Below are positions 1 to 7,305 of a stretch of 14,379 bases of DNA, piece after piece. The notes under the pieces are model-generated. The model worked only from the letters and a program-made list of their open reading frames with translations, searched no databases and had not been told where the DNA came from. The stretch comes from Ignavibacteriales bacterium (lineage in GTDB: Bacteria > Bacteroidota > Ignavibacteria > Ignavibacteriales > Ignavibacteriaceae), in contig DAIEML010000033.1 in assembly GCA_027349615.1 (NCBI GenBank), positions 1-14,379 of the forward strand. The letters are read 5' to 3'. A program made the translations under genes and the position numbers. Numbering within the stretch: the first letter of the stretch is position 1; each line of letters opens with the position of its first letter.

Positions 1-1219
1 TTCTCTTCAGTTCAGTTTAAAGTATCTCTTAATATATCTAATGACCTTTGACTTAATAATTCAATTTTAATTAGTCCTAAATCTTCTAATATGTACATAT
101 CTGGTTGAGAAATTATTTGCTATAATCTTTTCTTCTTATTATACTTTAAGATTTCTTGATCAGTAAATCCATATGCTTTAGCAACTTCTCTAAATGCAGA
201 ACTGCACGAAAAGTAATTGTTGTTAAAATTATTGCAACATTTTTCGTATCCGTATTTTTCAAAAACTTATTTTACTATTTCATCTCTTTCCTTCCAAGAA
301 AAATCGATATCAATATCCGGCGGATTACTTCTACCCTTATTTAAAAATCTTTCGAAGTATAAATTTTATTTAATTGGATCAACTTGTGTTAAACCTAAAC
401 AATAAGAAACAATACTATTAGCTGCTGAACTTCGTCCTATCTTCATTCGTCTCTTTAATAATGAATATGAATCTTTCAACGCTTATCATAAATTGGATAT
501 TTATACTTACCCAATTCTAAATCAACATTAAAATTATCAGAAATATTTTCGGCGTTTATAATAGCTTCTGGTAATGAATGCCAAACCTTATCCATTTCAT
601 TCGGTTCATTCCAAATAATTTCTTCTTCAACTAAATCATCATTACCTAAATTACCTACTGTAGAAATTAATTTTATTGCTGTGAAATTTTGTGAAGGAAA
701 TAATCATCTTTATTTAAAAAGTAAATCAAATTTGAAGCTACATATATTATTTTATTTTCAAGAACATCATTATATAATGATTTTGATTGAGCCTTGTCCT
801 GTTTTGTTGAATTAAGCTCTGCAAAAACATTTTTATTTAGATTGATATTTTTAATAATTCAATACTAGAAGTGAAAACAAATAATTTATCTTGATAATTA
901 TTGATTATTTCAAAAAGAGAAAAATTGTCTTTTATTTTTCTAAAAGTAATAATTTTACAAAGTTCATAATAACCCAAATTATTTTTAACAAAAAACATTG
1001 CGTTACTGTTTTTATAAATAGGATCATCAAACAAAGCGCCTAAAATTGGTTTAATGCCGGCTTCAATATATTTTTTGGTAAACTGAATTAATCCATACAT
1101 TCCATTGTGTCTGTTAAAACTAAAGATTTTAATTTTGTTTTTGGGGCGAATAAAATCAAATTATCTAAAGTTGATCTCCCCCGCAAAAAAGAATAATTAC
1201 ATTCTACAGGTAAATGTAA
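1..1219 (-). pseudogene. Decayed DnaE-type DNA polymerase III alpha subunit (error-prone-like class), runs off the left edge
   Basis: Minus-strand pieces in shifting frames line up in order with the DnaE family. They are: a PHP-domain start (LHLPVECNYSFLRGRSTL from 1219), MYGLIQFTKK and AGIKPILGAL (about 1100-1030), NVFAEL (about 826), AIKLISTVGN (about 679), GRSSAANSIVSY (about 437-402), FERFLNKGRSNPPDIDIDF (about 357-300), VAIILTTITFRA then SAFREVAKAYGF (238-160), and DMYILEDLGLIKIELLSQRS (about 101-40). Frameshifts lie near 1108, 845, 680, 490, 240 and 203. In-frame stops lie at 366-368 (TAA), 267-269 (TAA), 120-122 (TAG) and 12-14 (TGA). The catalytic PDIDIDF motif survives at 300-320. 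The segment normally before GRGSAANS, and the one between the SAFRE block and the EDLGL block, seem missing, which suggests internal deletions. No ATG start is visible upstream of 1219. The SAANS form points to DnaE2/ImuC-like rather than replicative DnaE. The longest intact piece (837-1100) is not a gene by itself. Confidence 0.9.
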
Positions 1220-1275
1220 CTTTATAATTTAAGTTAATAATTTGCTTGCAAAAATTAGGTTTATCAAAAATATAA

Positions 1276-1294
1276 TTATTAATCTGATTAATAA
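1276..1294 (-). repeat. AT-rich perfect palindrome after purD, possible weak terminator
   Basis: TTATTAATC is followed by one base and then GATTAATAA, forming a perfect inverted repeat about 40 bases downstream of the purD stop codon. On the minus strand it is followed shortly by a T-rich stretch (TTATATTTTTG), so it may weakly terminate the purD transcript. The stem is almost all A-T and the centre is tight, so only six or seven pairs would form. The rest of the gap between the pseudogene and purD (1220-1334) shows nothing else. Confidence 0.35.
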
Positions 1295-1334
1295 GTTGTA
1301 AATAAAAGGAAAGATATAAAATAAAGATTTATTT

Positions 1335-2615
1335 CTAGCTTTTTATTGCTTTATCGGCAATGTCATTTCTAAAATAAATATTTTTAAAATGAATTTTTCT
1401 CAAAGCTGAATAAGCGCCATTCTTTGCTGCTTTAAAATCATTATTTTTATTTACAGAAGTAACTCCCAAAACTCTTCCACCATTTGTAACAATTTTATTT
1501 TCAACTTCCATTGTACCAGCATGGAAAACTATAACATTTTCAGATTGATTTTCCAATCCGGAAATTTCATAACCTTTTTCAAAAGAATCCGGATAACCTT
1601 TAGAAGCAGCAACAACACAAACTGCAGCTCCGCCAGAATATTTTACTGCATTTTTATCAAGATTGCCTGTCGATGCAGAGAATAAAAGATTTAATAAATC
1701 TCCTTCTATTATCGGAAGTACAACTTGAGTTTCAGGATCACCGAATCTGCAATTAAATTCAACTACTTTTGGACCTTCTTTTGTCAGCATTAATCCGCAA
1801 TAAAGACATCCAATAAATTTTCTTTCTTCCGCTGCCATTGCATTTAATGTTGAAGTAATTATTTTTTCCTCAACTTCTTTTAATATTTCTTTTGTTACTA
1901 AAGGAGCCGGTGAATAAGCACCCATTCCGCCAGTGTTCTTTCCCGTATCGTTATCACTGATTCTTTTATGATCTTGAGCTGAAGGAAGGCAAATAAAATT
2001 GGTTCCATCGGTAATTGCAAAGATTGATGCTTCTTCCCCAATTAAAAAATCCTCAATAATTATTTTCTCTCCAGCTGGCCCAAATATTTTTTTTACAAAT
2101 ATTTCATCCAACACATTTTGAGCTTCAGAAAAAGCATTACAAATAATAACTCCTTTACCGGCTGCTAATCCATCGGCTTTAATAACACAAGGGAATTTGA
2201 TCGAAGATAAATAATTTTTTGCACTTTCAATTTCATTTGAAGAAAATTCGGCAAAATCTGCAGTAGGAATATTATACTTAGCCATCAATCTTTTTGAAAA
2301 AGTTTTATGACCTTCAATTTCAGCAGCCGCTTTATTAGGGCCAAAAACTTTAAAATTATTTTGGCGAAGATAGTCTGCCATACCATTTACAAGCGGTTGT
2401 TCAGGACCAATTACAACCAATTTAATATTTTTATTATTACAAAAATTTACCACTGCATTAAAATCATTAGGATCTACATTTACAACATTTTCTCCTAAGG
2501 TTTTTGTTCCTGGATTTCCTGGAAGAATAAAAAGTTTATCAAGTTTTTTACTTTCTTTAATTTTATAAGCTAAAGCATGTTCCCTTCCACCTGATCCAAT
2601 AACTAAAACATTCAT
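1335..2615 (-). CDS. purD: Phosphoribosylamine--glycine ligase (GAR synthetase)
   Basis: Second step of de novo purine synthesis: joins glycine to 5-phosphoribosylamine using ATP in the cytoplasm. The 426-residue length is normal for a monofunctional PurD. The N-terminal domain opens with GSGGREHAL (7-15) and has GPEQPL (70-75). The ATP-grasp part shows KADGLAAGKGV (146-156), EEASIFA (194-200) and the GKNTGGMGAYSPAP loop (225-238). The metal-binding stretch is EFNCRFGDPETQ (286-297), with Cys where most homologues have Ala. The usual ESK near residue 101 reads EGHK. The ATG at 2613-2615 overlaps the TGA of the glycosyltransferase upstream (ATGA), and AAGGATGAG lies just before it as a possible ribosome site, so translation is probably coupled. 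It is the last gene of the 6622-1335 run. The family assignment is secure. Confidence 0.97.
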   Translation of the reverse strand: MNVLVIGSGGREHALAYKIKESKKLDKLFILPGNPGTKTLGENVVNVDPNDFNAVVNFCNNKNIKLVVIGPEQPLVNGMADYLRQNNFKVFGPNKAAAEIEGHKTFSKRLMAKYNIPTADFAEFSSNEIESAKNYLSSIKFPCVIKADGLAAGKGVIICNAFSEAQNVLDEIFVKKIFGPAGEKIIIEDFLIGEEASIFAITDGTNFICLPSAQDHKRISDNDTGKNTGGMGAYSPAPLVTKEILKEVEEKIITSTLNAMAAEERKFIGCLYCGLMLTKEGPKVVEFNCRFGDPETQVVLPIIEGDLLNLLFSASTGNLDKNAVKYSGGAAVCVVAASKGYPDSFEKGYEISGLENQSENVIVFHAGTMEVENKIVTNGGRVLGVTSVNKNNDFKAAKNGAYSALRKIHFKNIYFRNDIADKAIKS

Positions 2616-3898
2616 ATAATCTCATCCTTAACCAAAAACTGAAATTGCTTTGTTAAAAGCTCAGATAGAAAATCCCTTCGATGTTTTTCAACAAATTCTT
2701 CATCAGGTATAGGCAAAGCACCTTTAACATAAAGTTCATAAATTCTTAAAATCGTTTCTTTAATTTCATTTATATCATCCGGTTTAGTTATAAACGATGC
2801 TTTATACTCAGTGGCAGAAGCTTTTAATGCTCCATCCGGAACTGAAACAAGAATTGGTTTTCTAGTCCCGAAATATTCATATAATTTACCACTTGAATGA
2901 GTATCGACATTTCGTGCATATCCAACCATCATCCAGAGAACATCGCTCGACATAACTTTGGATAATGCTTCCTTATGATCTAAATATCCAAATTCTATTA
3001 CAAATTCTTGAAGCTTTAATTTCTTAATTAATTTTTTGTTTTCATTTCTAAAATGACCAATGAATTGAAGTTCAATATTCGCTGTAACATCTGGTCTTTC
3101 AATTGATAATTGCTTAAAAGCATTTAAAAAATATTTGGGTGTTATAAACTCATAAAACATTCCCGAATAAGTCAGCCGCATTTTCTCATTTGGTTTCTTA
3201 TCGATATGCAGCTCATTAAAATCAGCCGGATCGAAACCATGTGGAATAATATAAACATCTTTAAAAGTTAAAAATTTAAAATGATTAAGCAGCTTTTCTT
3301 TCATTCTTCTGTTTGTAGCAATTACAAGTTCAGTAACTTTTAATGCTTTGTACTCCATTCGCTTATTTAGAAATTTATGAATCGGAGTTGGATAGAATGC
3401 AAATTGATTTCCATACCAAAGGTCGCGGTAATCAACAACCAACGGAATATTAAATTCTTTCTTTAGCTTAACAGCAATATTTATTGCAGAGAACGGAGGT
3501 GCGCTTACAAAAATTAAATTATATTTTTCTTCACTTAAAATTTTATGTGCCGTTTTGATAGCTTTTTTTGCCCAGCCTTTTTTATTATCAGGTACAAAAA
3601 AAGTATAACTCAGTCTGCTAAGAATTTTGCGAATAAATTCTGGCGGCATTTTTATAGTCCCTTTTTTTGCTAAGATAGAATTGATATCTCTGCCACCTAC
3701 TCGGACAATATTAATTTTCGCTTCCTCAGCCTCTTTAAGAAGATAATTATCATGAGCATAATAACCGGTATTGGCAGCTGTTAAAACTGTTGGTTCCCAG
3801 TTATAATTTTTCATGTACTTAACAAATTTTAAAGTACGCTGAACACCGCTTAACCCCATTGGCGGAAAATAATAAGCTATAACAAGTACTTTATACAT
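2612..3898 (-). CDS. Glycosyltransferase, GT4 family
   Basis: A 428-residue GT-B fold retaining glycosyltransferase that probably moves a sugar from a nucleotide donor to a surface polysaccharide or glycolipid. The N-terminal half starts with VLVIAYYFPPMGLSGVQRT (about 4-22), the Gly-rich acceptor-side loop of this family, followed by FVSAPPFSA and VVDYRDLWYG. The C-terminal half has IIPHGFDPADF, LTYSGMF, FIGHF, the linker FGYLDHKEAL, and the donor-site segment SGKLYEYFGTRKPIL, which holds the E-x7-E-like region. There is no signal peptide or obvious membrane helix. It sits 46 bases downstream of guaB and overlaps purD by four bases (ATGA). No other polysaccharide genes are nearby, so donor and acceptor cannot be named. 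No convincing Shine-Dalgarno sequence precedes the ATG. Confidence 0.88.
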   Translation of the reverse strand: MYKVLVIAYYFPPMGLSGVQRTLKFVKYMKNYNWEPTVLTAANTGYYAHDNYLLKEAEEAKINIVRVGGRDINSILAKKGTIKMPPEFIRKILSRLSYTFFVPDNKKGWAKKAIKTAHKILSEEKYNLIFVSAPPFSAINIAVKLKKEFNIPLVVDYRDLWYGNQFAFYPTPIHKFLNKRMEYKALKVTELVIATNRRMKEKLLNHFKFLTFKDVYIIPHGFDPADFNELHIDKKPNEKMRLTYSGMFYEFITPKYFLNAFKQLSIERPDVTANIELQFIGHFRNENKKLIKKLKLQEFVIEFGYLDHKEALSKVMSSDVLWMMVGYARNVDTHSSGKLYEYFGTRKPILVSVPDGALKASATEYKASFITKPDDINEIKETILRIYELYVKGALPIPDEEFVEKHRRDFLSELLTKQFQFLVKDEII

Positions 3899-3944
3899 CA
3901 GAAGAAAATATTTTATTTATCAAAATTTTTTTTTCGCTAAGCTT

Positions 3945-5411
3945 TTAGATATGATAATTTGGCGCCTCTTTAGTTATAGTTACATCATGAGGATGGCTCT
4001 CTTTTAATCCTGACAAAGTAATTTTGATAAATTTCGTCTTAGTTTTTAATTCCCATATATTCTTCGCACCACAATAACCCATCGCTGCCCTTAAACCTCC
4101 AATTAACTGATACACTGTGTCTGAAAGCGATCCTTTATAAGGAACACGTCCCTCAACGCCTTCCGGAACCAATTTAGCAATATCATCTTCAGCATCTTGA
4201 AAATATCTATCTTTACTTCCACGTTTCATTGCAGATAATGATCCCATGCCTCTATAAACTTTAAAACTTCTTCCTTCAAAAAGAATTTTTTCGCCTGGAC
4301 TTTCTTCAACGCCGGCAAACAAACCACCGATCATAACAGAATCCGCACCAGCCGCAATTGCTTTTGGTAAATCTCCTGTTTGCTTTATTCCGCCATCTGC
4401 AATTAAAGGAATTCCTTTACTCTTTACTGCTTTGGAAACTTCAGCTATTGCAGTTATTTGTGGAACACCGACTCCGGCAACAATTCGAGTTGTACAAATC
4501 GAGCCTGGACCAATACCAACTTTCACAGCATCAACTTTGCAATTGATTAGATCTAGTGCAGCTTCGTATGTGCCGATATTTCCAGCAATGATTTGTTCGT
4601 ACTTAAATTTTTTTCTTGCTTCTTTTATTGTTTTTATAACTCCTGCAGAATGTCCATGCGCAGTATCTATAACAATAACATCCGCGCCTGCTTTAAAAAG
4701 TGCGGCCATTCTATCAAGAGTATCAAATGTAACTCCAACAGCTGCACCAGCTCGTAATCTTCCGTGCTCATCTTTACAAGCATTGGGATGCTTTTTCTTT
4801 TTTTGAATATCCTTAAAAGTGATTAAACCTTTTAAAATTCCTTTTGAATCAACAACCGGAAGTTTTTCAATTTTATATTTTTGAAGAATCTTTTCAGCTT
4901 GCTCTAAATCAGTATTTAACGGCGCAGTTATCAAATTTTTACTGGTCATTAAATCTTTAACTTTCAATTTTTTGTTTGGTTCAAACCTTAAATCTCTATT
5001 TGTCAAAATTCCGACAAGCTTGCCAACGTTATCAACCACTGGAATTCCAGAGATGCTATATTTCTTCATAATTTCCAGTGCATCACCAATAGTTTTTTCT
5101 GCTGTTAATGTTACTGGATCTCTAATCATTCCACTTTCAGAACGCTTAACTTTATCAACTTCTATGCATTGAGCTTCAATGCTCAAATTCTTATGAATTA
5201 TTCCTATTCCGCCTTCTCTTGCAAGCGCAACTGCCATTGCAGATTCTGTAACAGTATCCATTGCGGCAGAAATTATTGGAATGTTCATTTTAATTTCCGG
5301 AGTCAGAACAGTCTTAATTTCAACTTCTCTCGGTAATACAGAAGATTTTCTTGGAACTAGCAATATATCATCAAATGTTAAACCTTCTACAATTGTTCTG
5401 TTATCAATCAT
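3945..5411 (-). CDS. guaB: Inosine-5'-monophosphate dehydrogenase
   Basis: Oxidises IMP to XMP with NAD+, the committed step to guanine nucleotides. The 488-residue length is standard. The catalytic TIM barrel begins TFDDILLVP (12-20). Two CBS domains interrupt it at about 96-146 and 154-204 ([15 protein letters not shown]), the usual nucleotide-sensing module. The active-site loop is [11 protein letters not shown] with catalytic Cys306. The phosphate-binding parts are ADGGI (338-342) and MIGGLFAG (360-367). [10 protein letters not shown] (386-395) and the mobile flap with DRYFQ (401-405) and [11 protein letters not shown] (418-428) complete the site. All key residues are present. It lies 41 bases after the acyl-CoA dehydrogenase and 46 before the glycosyltransferase, and shares the purine theme with purD two genes on. 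Antisense reading frames within it are shadows. Confidence 0.98.
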   Translation of the reverse strand: MIDNRTIVEGLTFDDILLVPRKSSVLPREVEIKTVLTPEIKMNIPIISAAMDTVTESAMAVALAREGGIGIIHKNLSIEAQCIEVDKVKRSESGMIRDPVTLTAEKTIGDALEIMKKYSISGIPVVDNVGKLVGILTNRDLRFEPNKKLKVKDLMTSKNLITAPLNTDLEQAEKILQKYKIEKLPVVDSKGILKGLITFKDIQKKKKHPNACKDEHGRLRAGAAVGVTFDTLDRMAALFKAGADVIVIDTAHGHSAGVIKTIKEARKKFKYEQIIAGNIGTYEAALDLINCKVDAVKVGIGPGSICTTRIVAGVGVPQITAIAEVSKAVKSKGIPLIADGGIKQTGDLPKAIAAGADSVMIGGLFAGVEESPGEKILFEGRSFKVYRGMGSLSAMKRGSKDRYFQDAEDDIAKLVPEGVEGRVPYKGSLSDTVYQLIGGLRAAMGYCGAKNIWELKTKTKFIKITLSGLKESHPHDVTITKEAPNYHI

Positions 5412-5452
5412 ATTTTTTCCATATTAAAAATCTTTTGGGAATAACACCAATG

Positions 5453-6622
5453 CTAATCAAAAGCAGAAAAGCCAGTTATGTCTTCACCAATAATCAGCGT
5501 GTGCATTTCATGAGTTCCTTCGTATGTTTTCACTGATTCCAAATTTGCAGCATGGCGCATTACCGGATATTCATCTAAAATTCCATTTGCGCCTAAAATT
5601 TCTCTTGCAACATGTGCAATATCCAAGGCTTTTTCACAATTGTTTCTTTTGGCTAAAGAAACTTGAGTATGTTTTAATGTTCCTTTATCCTTCAATCTTC
5701 CTAATTGAATATTAAGGAGTTGAGCTTTAGAAATCTCCGTCAACATATAAACTAATTTCTGTTGAGTAATCTGATAAGCTGCAATCGGTTTGCTAAATTG
5801 CTTTCTTGATTTAGCATAATTTAAAGCTGAATCATAACAAGACATCATAGCACCAACAACGCCCCATGCAATTCCGTATCGTGCTTGATTTAAACACATC
5901 AAAGGATTTTTTAATCCAGTAGTTAATGGTAAAATATTTTTATCTGGAACAAAAACATTATCAAATATTAATTCCGAAGTTACGCTTGCGCGAAGTGAAT
6001 GTTTCCCTTTCATTTCAGGAGCAGTAAATCCTTTAAATCCTTTTTCGACTAAGAATCCTCTTACAATTCCATCTAATTTTGCCCAAACCACAGCAACATC
6101 AGCAATTGTGCCGTTTGTAATCCACATCTTTGCGCCGTTTAATAAAAAACCATCTTTTACTTTTTCGGCTTTTGTTATCATGCCGCCGGGATTAGAACCA
6201 TAATCCGGCTCAGTTAAACCAAAGCATCCGATCTTTTCGCCTTTTGCTAGCTTTGGCAGCCAGAAATCTTTCTGCTCTTGGCTTCCAAAAGTAAAAATAG
6301 GATACATTACCAAAGCACTTTGTACCGAGACAAAACTTCTGATTCCGCTGTCTCCTCGTTCCAATTCTTGCATTACTAATCCGTAAGCAACATTATTTAA
6401 TTCAGCACAGTTATATTTTTGAGGAAGAGTTGTTCCAAACAAACTTAATTCAGCCATTTTAGGAATTAATTCTGCTGGAAATTTTGATTCGCGGTTATAT
6501 TTTTCAATAATTGGTATTACTTCTTCAGAGACGAAATCACGAACAGTATTTCTAATCAGAATTTCTTCCTCATTAAACAATGTATCAATATCTAAATAGT
6601 CTACTCCCTTAAAAACATCCAT
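5453..6622 (-). CDS. Acyl-CoA dehydrogenase, glutaryl-CoA dehydrogenase-like
   Basis: A 389-residue FAD enzyme that oxidises an acyl-CoA at the alpha-beta position and passes electrons to ETF. Within the family it follows glutaryl-CoA dehydrogenase closely: RSFVSVQSALVM (95-106) matches the RSxxSVQS segment that holds the substrate-carboxylate Arg in that enzyme, then come GCFGLTEPDYGSNPGGM (132-148), WITNG (167-171), SLRASVTSELIFD, NQARYGIAWGV, KRNNCEKALDIA and TYEGTHEMH with the predicted catalytic Glu368. In that family the reaction is oxidation plus decarboxylation to crotonyl-CoA (lysine and tryptophan breakdown, anaerobic aromatic pathways). A glutaconyl-forming variant or another short-chain substrate is possible. 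It is the first gene of the run with guaB, the glycosyltransferase and purD. No lysine-degradation genes are adjacent. Confidence 0.9.
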   Translation of the reverse strand: MDVFKGVDYLDIDTLFNEEEILIRNTVRDFVSEEVIPIIEKYNRESKFPAELIPKMAELSLFGTTLPQKYNCAELNNVAYGLVMQELERGDSGIRSFVSVQSALVMYPIFTFGSQEQKDFWLPKLAKGEKIGCFGLTEPDYGSNPGGMITKAEKVKDGFLLNGAKMWITNGTIADVAVVWAKLDGIVRGFLVEKGFKGFTAPEMKGKHSLRASVTSELIFDNVFVPDKNILPLTTGLKNPLMCLNQARYGIAWGVVGAMMSCYDSALNYAKSRKQFSKPIAAYQITQQKLVYMLTEISKAQLLNIQLGRLKDKGTLKHTQVSLAKRNNCEKALDIAHVAREILGANGILDEYPVMRHAANLESVKTYEGTHEMHTLIIGEDITGFSAFD

Positions 6623-6670
6623 CAGCTACTCTTTTTTTAATAAATTGGAAACCAAATTTAAAGGATAACC

Positions 6671-6700
6671 CTTATACAAGCAACAATGGATTAAATTCAA
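6671..6700 (-). promoter_or_regulatory. Candidate sigma70-type promoter for the acyl-CoA dehydrogenase-guaB-GT-purD run
   Basis: Read on the minus strand: TTGAAT (6700-6695), an 18-base spacer ending in TG, and TATAAG (6676-6671). The start site would be near 6664, giving a leader of about 40 bases before the ATG at 6622. It lies in the gap between the two divergent gene blocks. The call rests on motif and position only. Confidence 0.4.
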
Positions 6701-6742
6701 TGAAAATAAAGTGGATTGAAAATTAGTTTGAATTCATTTTTG

Positions 6743-6751
6743 TGCTATAAT
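6743..6751 (+). promoter_or_regulatory. Candidate extended -10 promoter for the small His/Cys protein gene
   Basis: TGCTATAAT is a perfect extended -10 element (TG, one base, TATAAT). No good -35 box stands 17 bases upstream, although TTGAAT occurs too close at 6728-6733. The transcript would start near 6758, about 37 bases before the ATG at 6795. Confidence 0.35.
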
Positions 6752-6794
6752 TCACTGGAATAAAACTCATTTTTAATAATTTTTGTTTTATAAA

Positions 6795-7172
6795 ATGAAA
6801 AACAGAATATCAAAATATCGAAAATATATGACAGCCACTTTTTTGGCATCGTATGTTTTTTTTATTGGGCTTACAATCGTTCATTACCATCATATAAATA
6901 TCCAAAATGGTAACTACAAATTACTTGCAAATAATAGTTCATCAAAAAATTTATTTGACGGGCTTGTAGATGTTACTCATGAATGCACTGTTCAACAAAT
7001 TGCCAATACTATTCTTGATTTCAATTTCACTGCAGATTTTAATATTATTAAAGAGAAATCTGATTTTGATATTTTAAATAATGAAATAGTAAAACTTCCA
7101 TCAAACATACTTGATTCTAGCAATCCACATAGAGCTCCGCCAATCTCAACCACATTATTTAACCAAATTTAA
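6795..7172 (+). CDS. Small membrane-anchored or exported protein with His/Cys residues, unknown function
   Basis: A 125-residue protein from the ATG at 6795; the frame stays open to a TTG at 6783, but ATG is preferred and neither start has a clear ribosome site. The N-terminus is basic (MKNRISKYRKY) and followed by one hydrophobic stretch, about TATFLASYVFFIGLTIV, so it is either an uncleaved anchor or a signal peptide. Straight after it come HYHH and later HECTVQQIA, possible metal ligands. The chain ends with HRAPPISTT. This plan (membrane segment, short His cluster, a Cys near a VQQ-like helix, RAPP-type tail) recalls DUF2946-like small proteins found with outer-membrane receptors, but the likeness is loose and I do not assign the family. 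It lies 133 bases ahead of the TonB-dependent receptor on the same strand. Confidence 0.75.
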   Translation: MKNRISKYRKYMTATFLASYVFFIGLTIVHYHHINIQNGNYKLLANNSSSKNLFDGLVDVTHECTVQQIANTILDFNFTADFNIIKEKSDFDILNNEIVKLPSNILDSSNPHRAPPISTTLFNQI

Positions 7173-7240
7173 TAAATACTTTAGAGTTCGTTAGAAGAAT
7201 TCACCAAGCAAATTAAGAAATAAGAAACATTGGTTCTAAT

Positions 7241-7270
7241 TTGAACTTCACACAATTCTATAAGTATAAC
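7241..7270 (+). promoter_or_regulatory. Candidate sigma70-type promoter for the TonB-dependent receptor
   Basis: TTGAAC (7241-7246), an 18-base spacer, and TATAAC (7265-7270). Transcription would begin near 7277 and leave a leader of about 28 bases. This suggests the receptor can be expressed apart from the small gene before it. GGAG at 7294-7297 is a good ribosome site eight bases before the ATG at 7306 and fixes that start. Confidence 0.45.
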
Positions 7271-7305
7271 TATCACATTTTTATAAAATTTTTGGAGCTC
7301 TTTTT

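Noticed and set aside
156..405. Two overlapping plus-strand frames of about 62 codons
   Set aside because: They run antisense to the polymerase remnant and have no recognisable content.
837..1100. An 88-codon minus-strand frame that could be called a small hypothetical gene
   Set aside because: It is the PHP-domain part of the broken polymerase; homology continues on both sides in other frames.
4432..4806. A 124-codon plus-strand frame
   Set aside because: It is antisense to guaB, whose minus-strand reading is complete and carries every catalytic motif.
6783..6794. Upstream TTG start for the small His/Cys protein
   Set aside because: It adds only four residues before an ATG and has no ribosome site; the ATG at 6795 is simpler.
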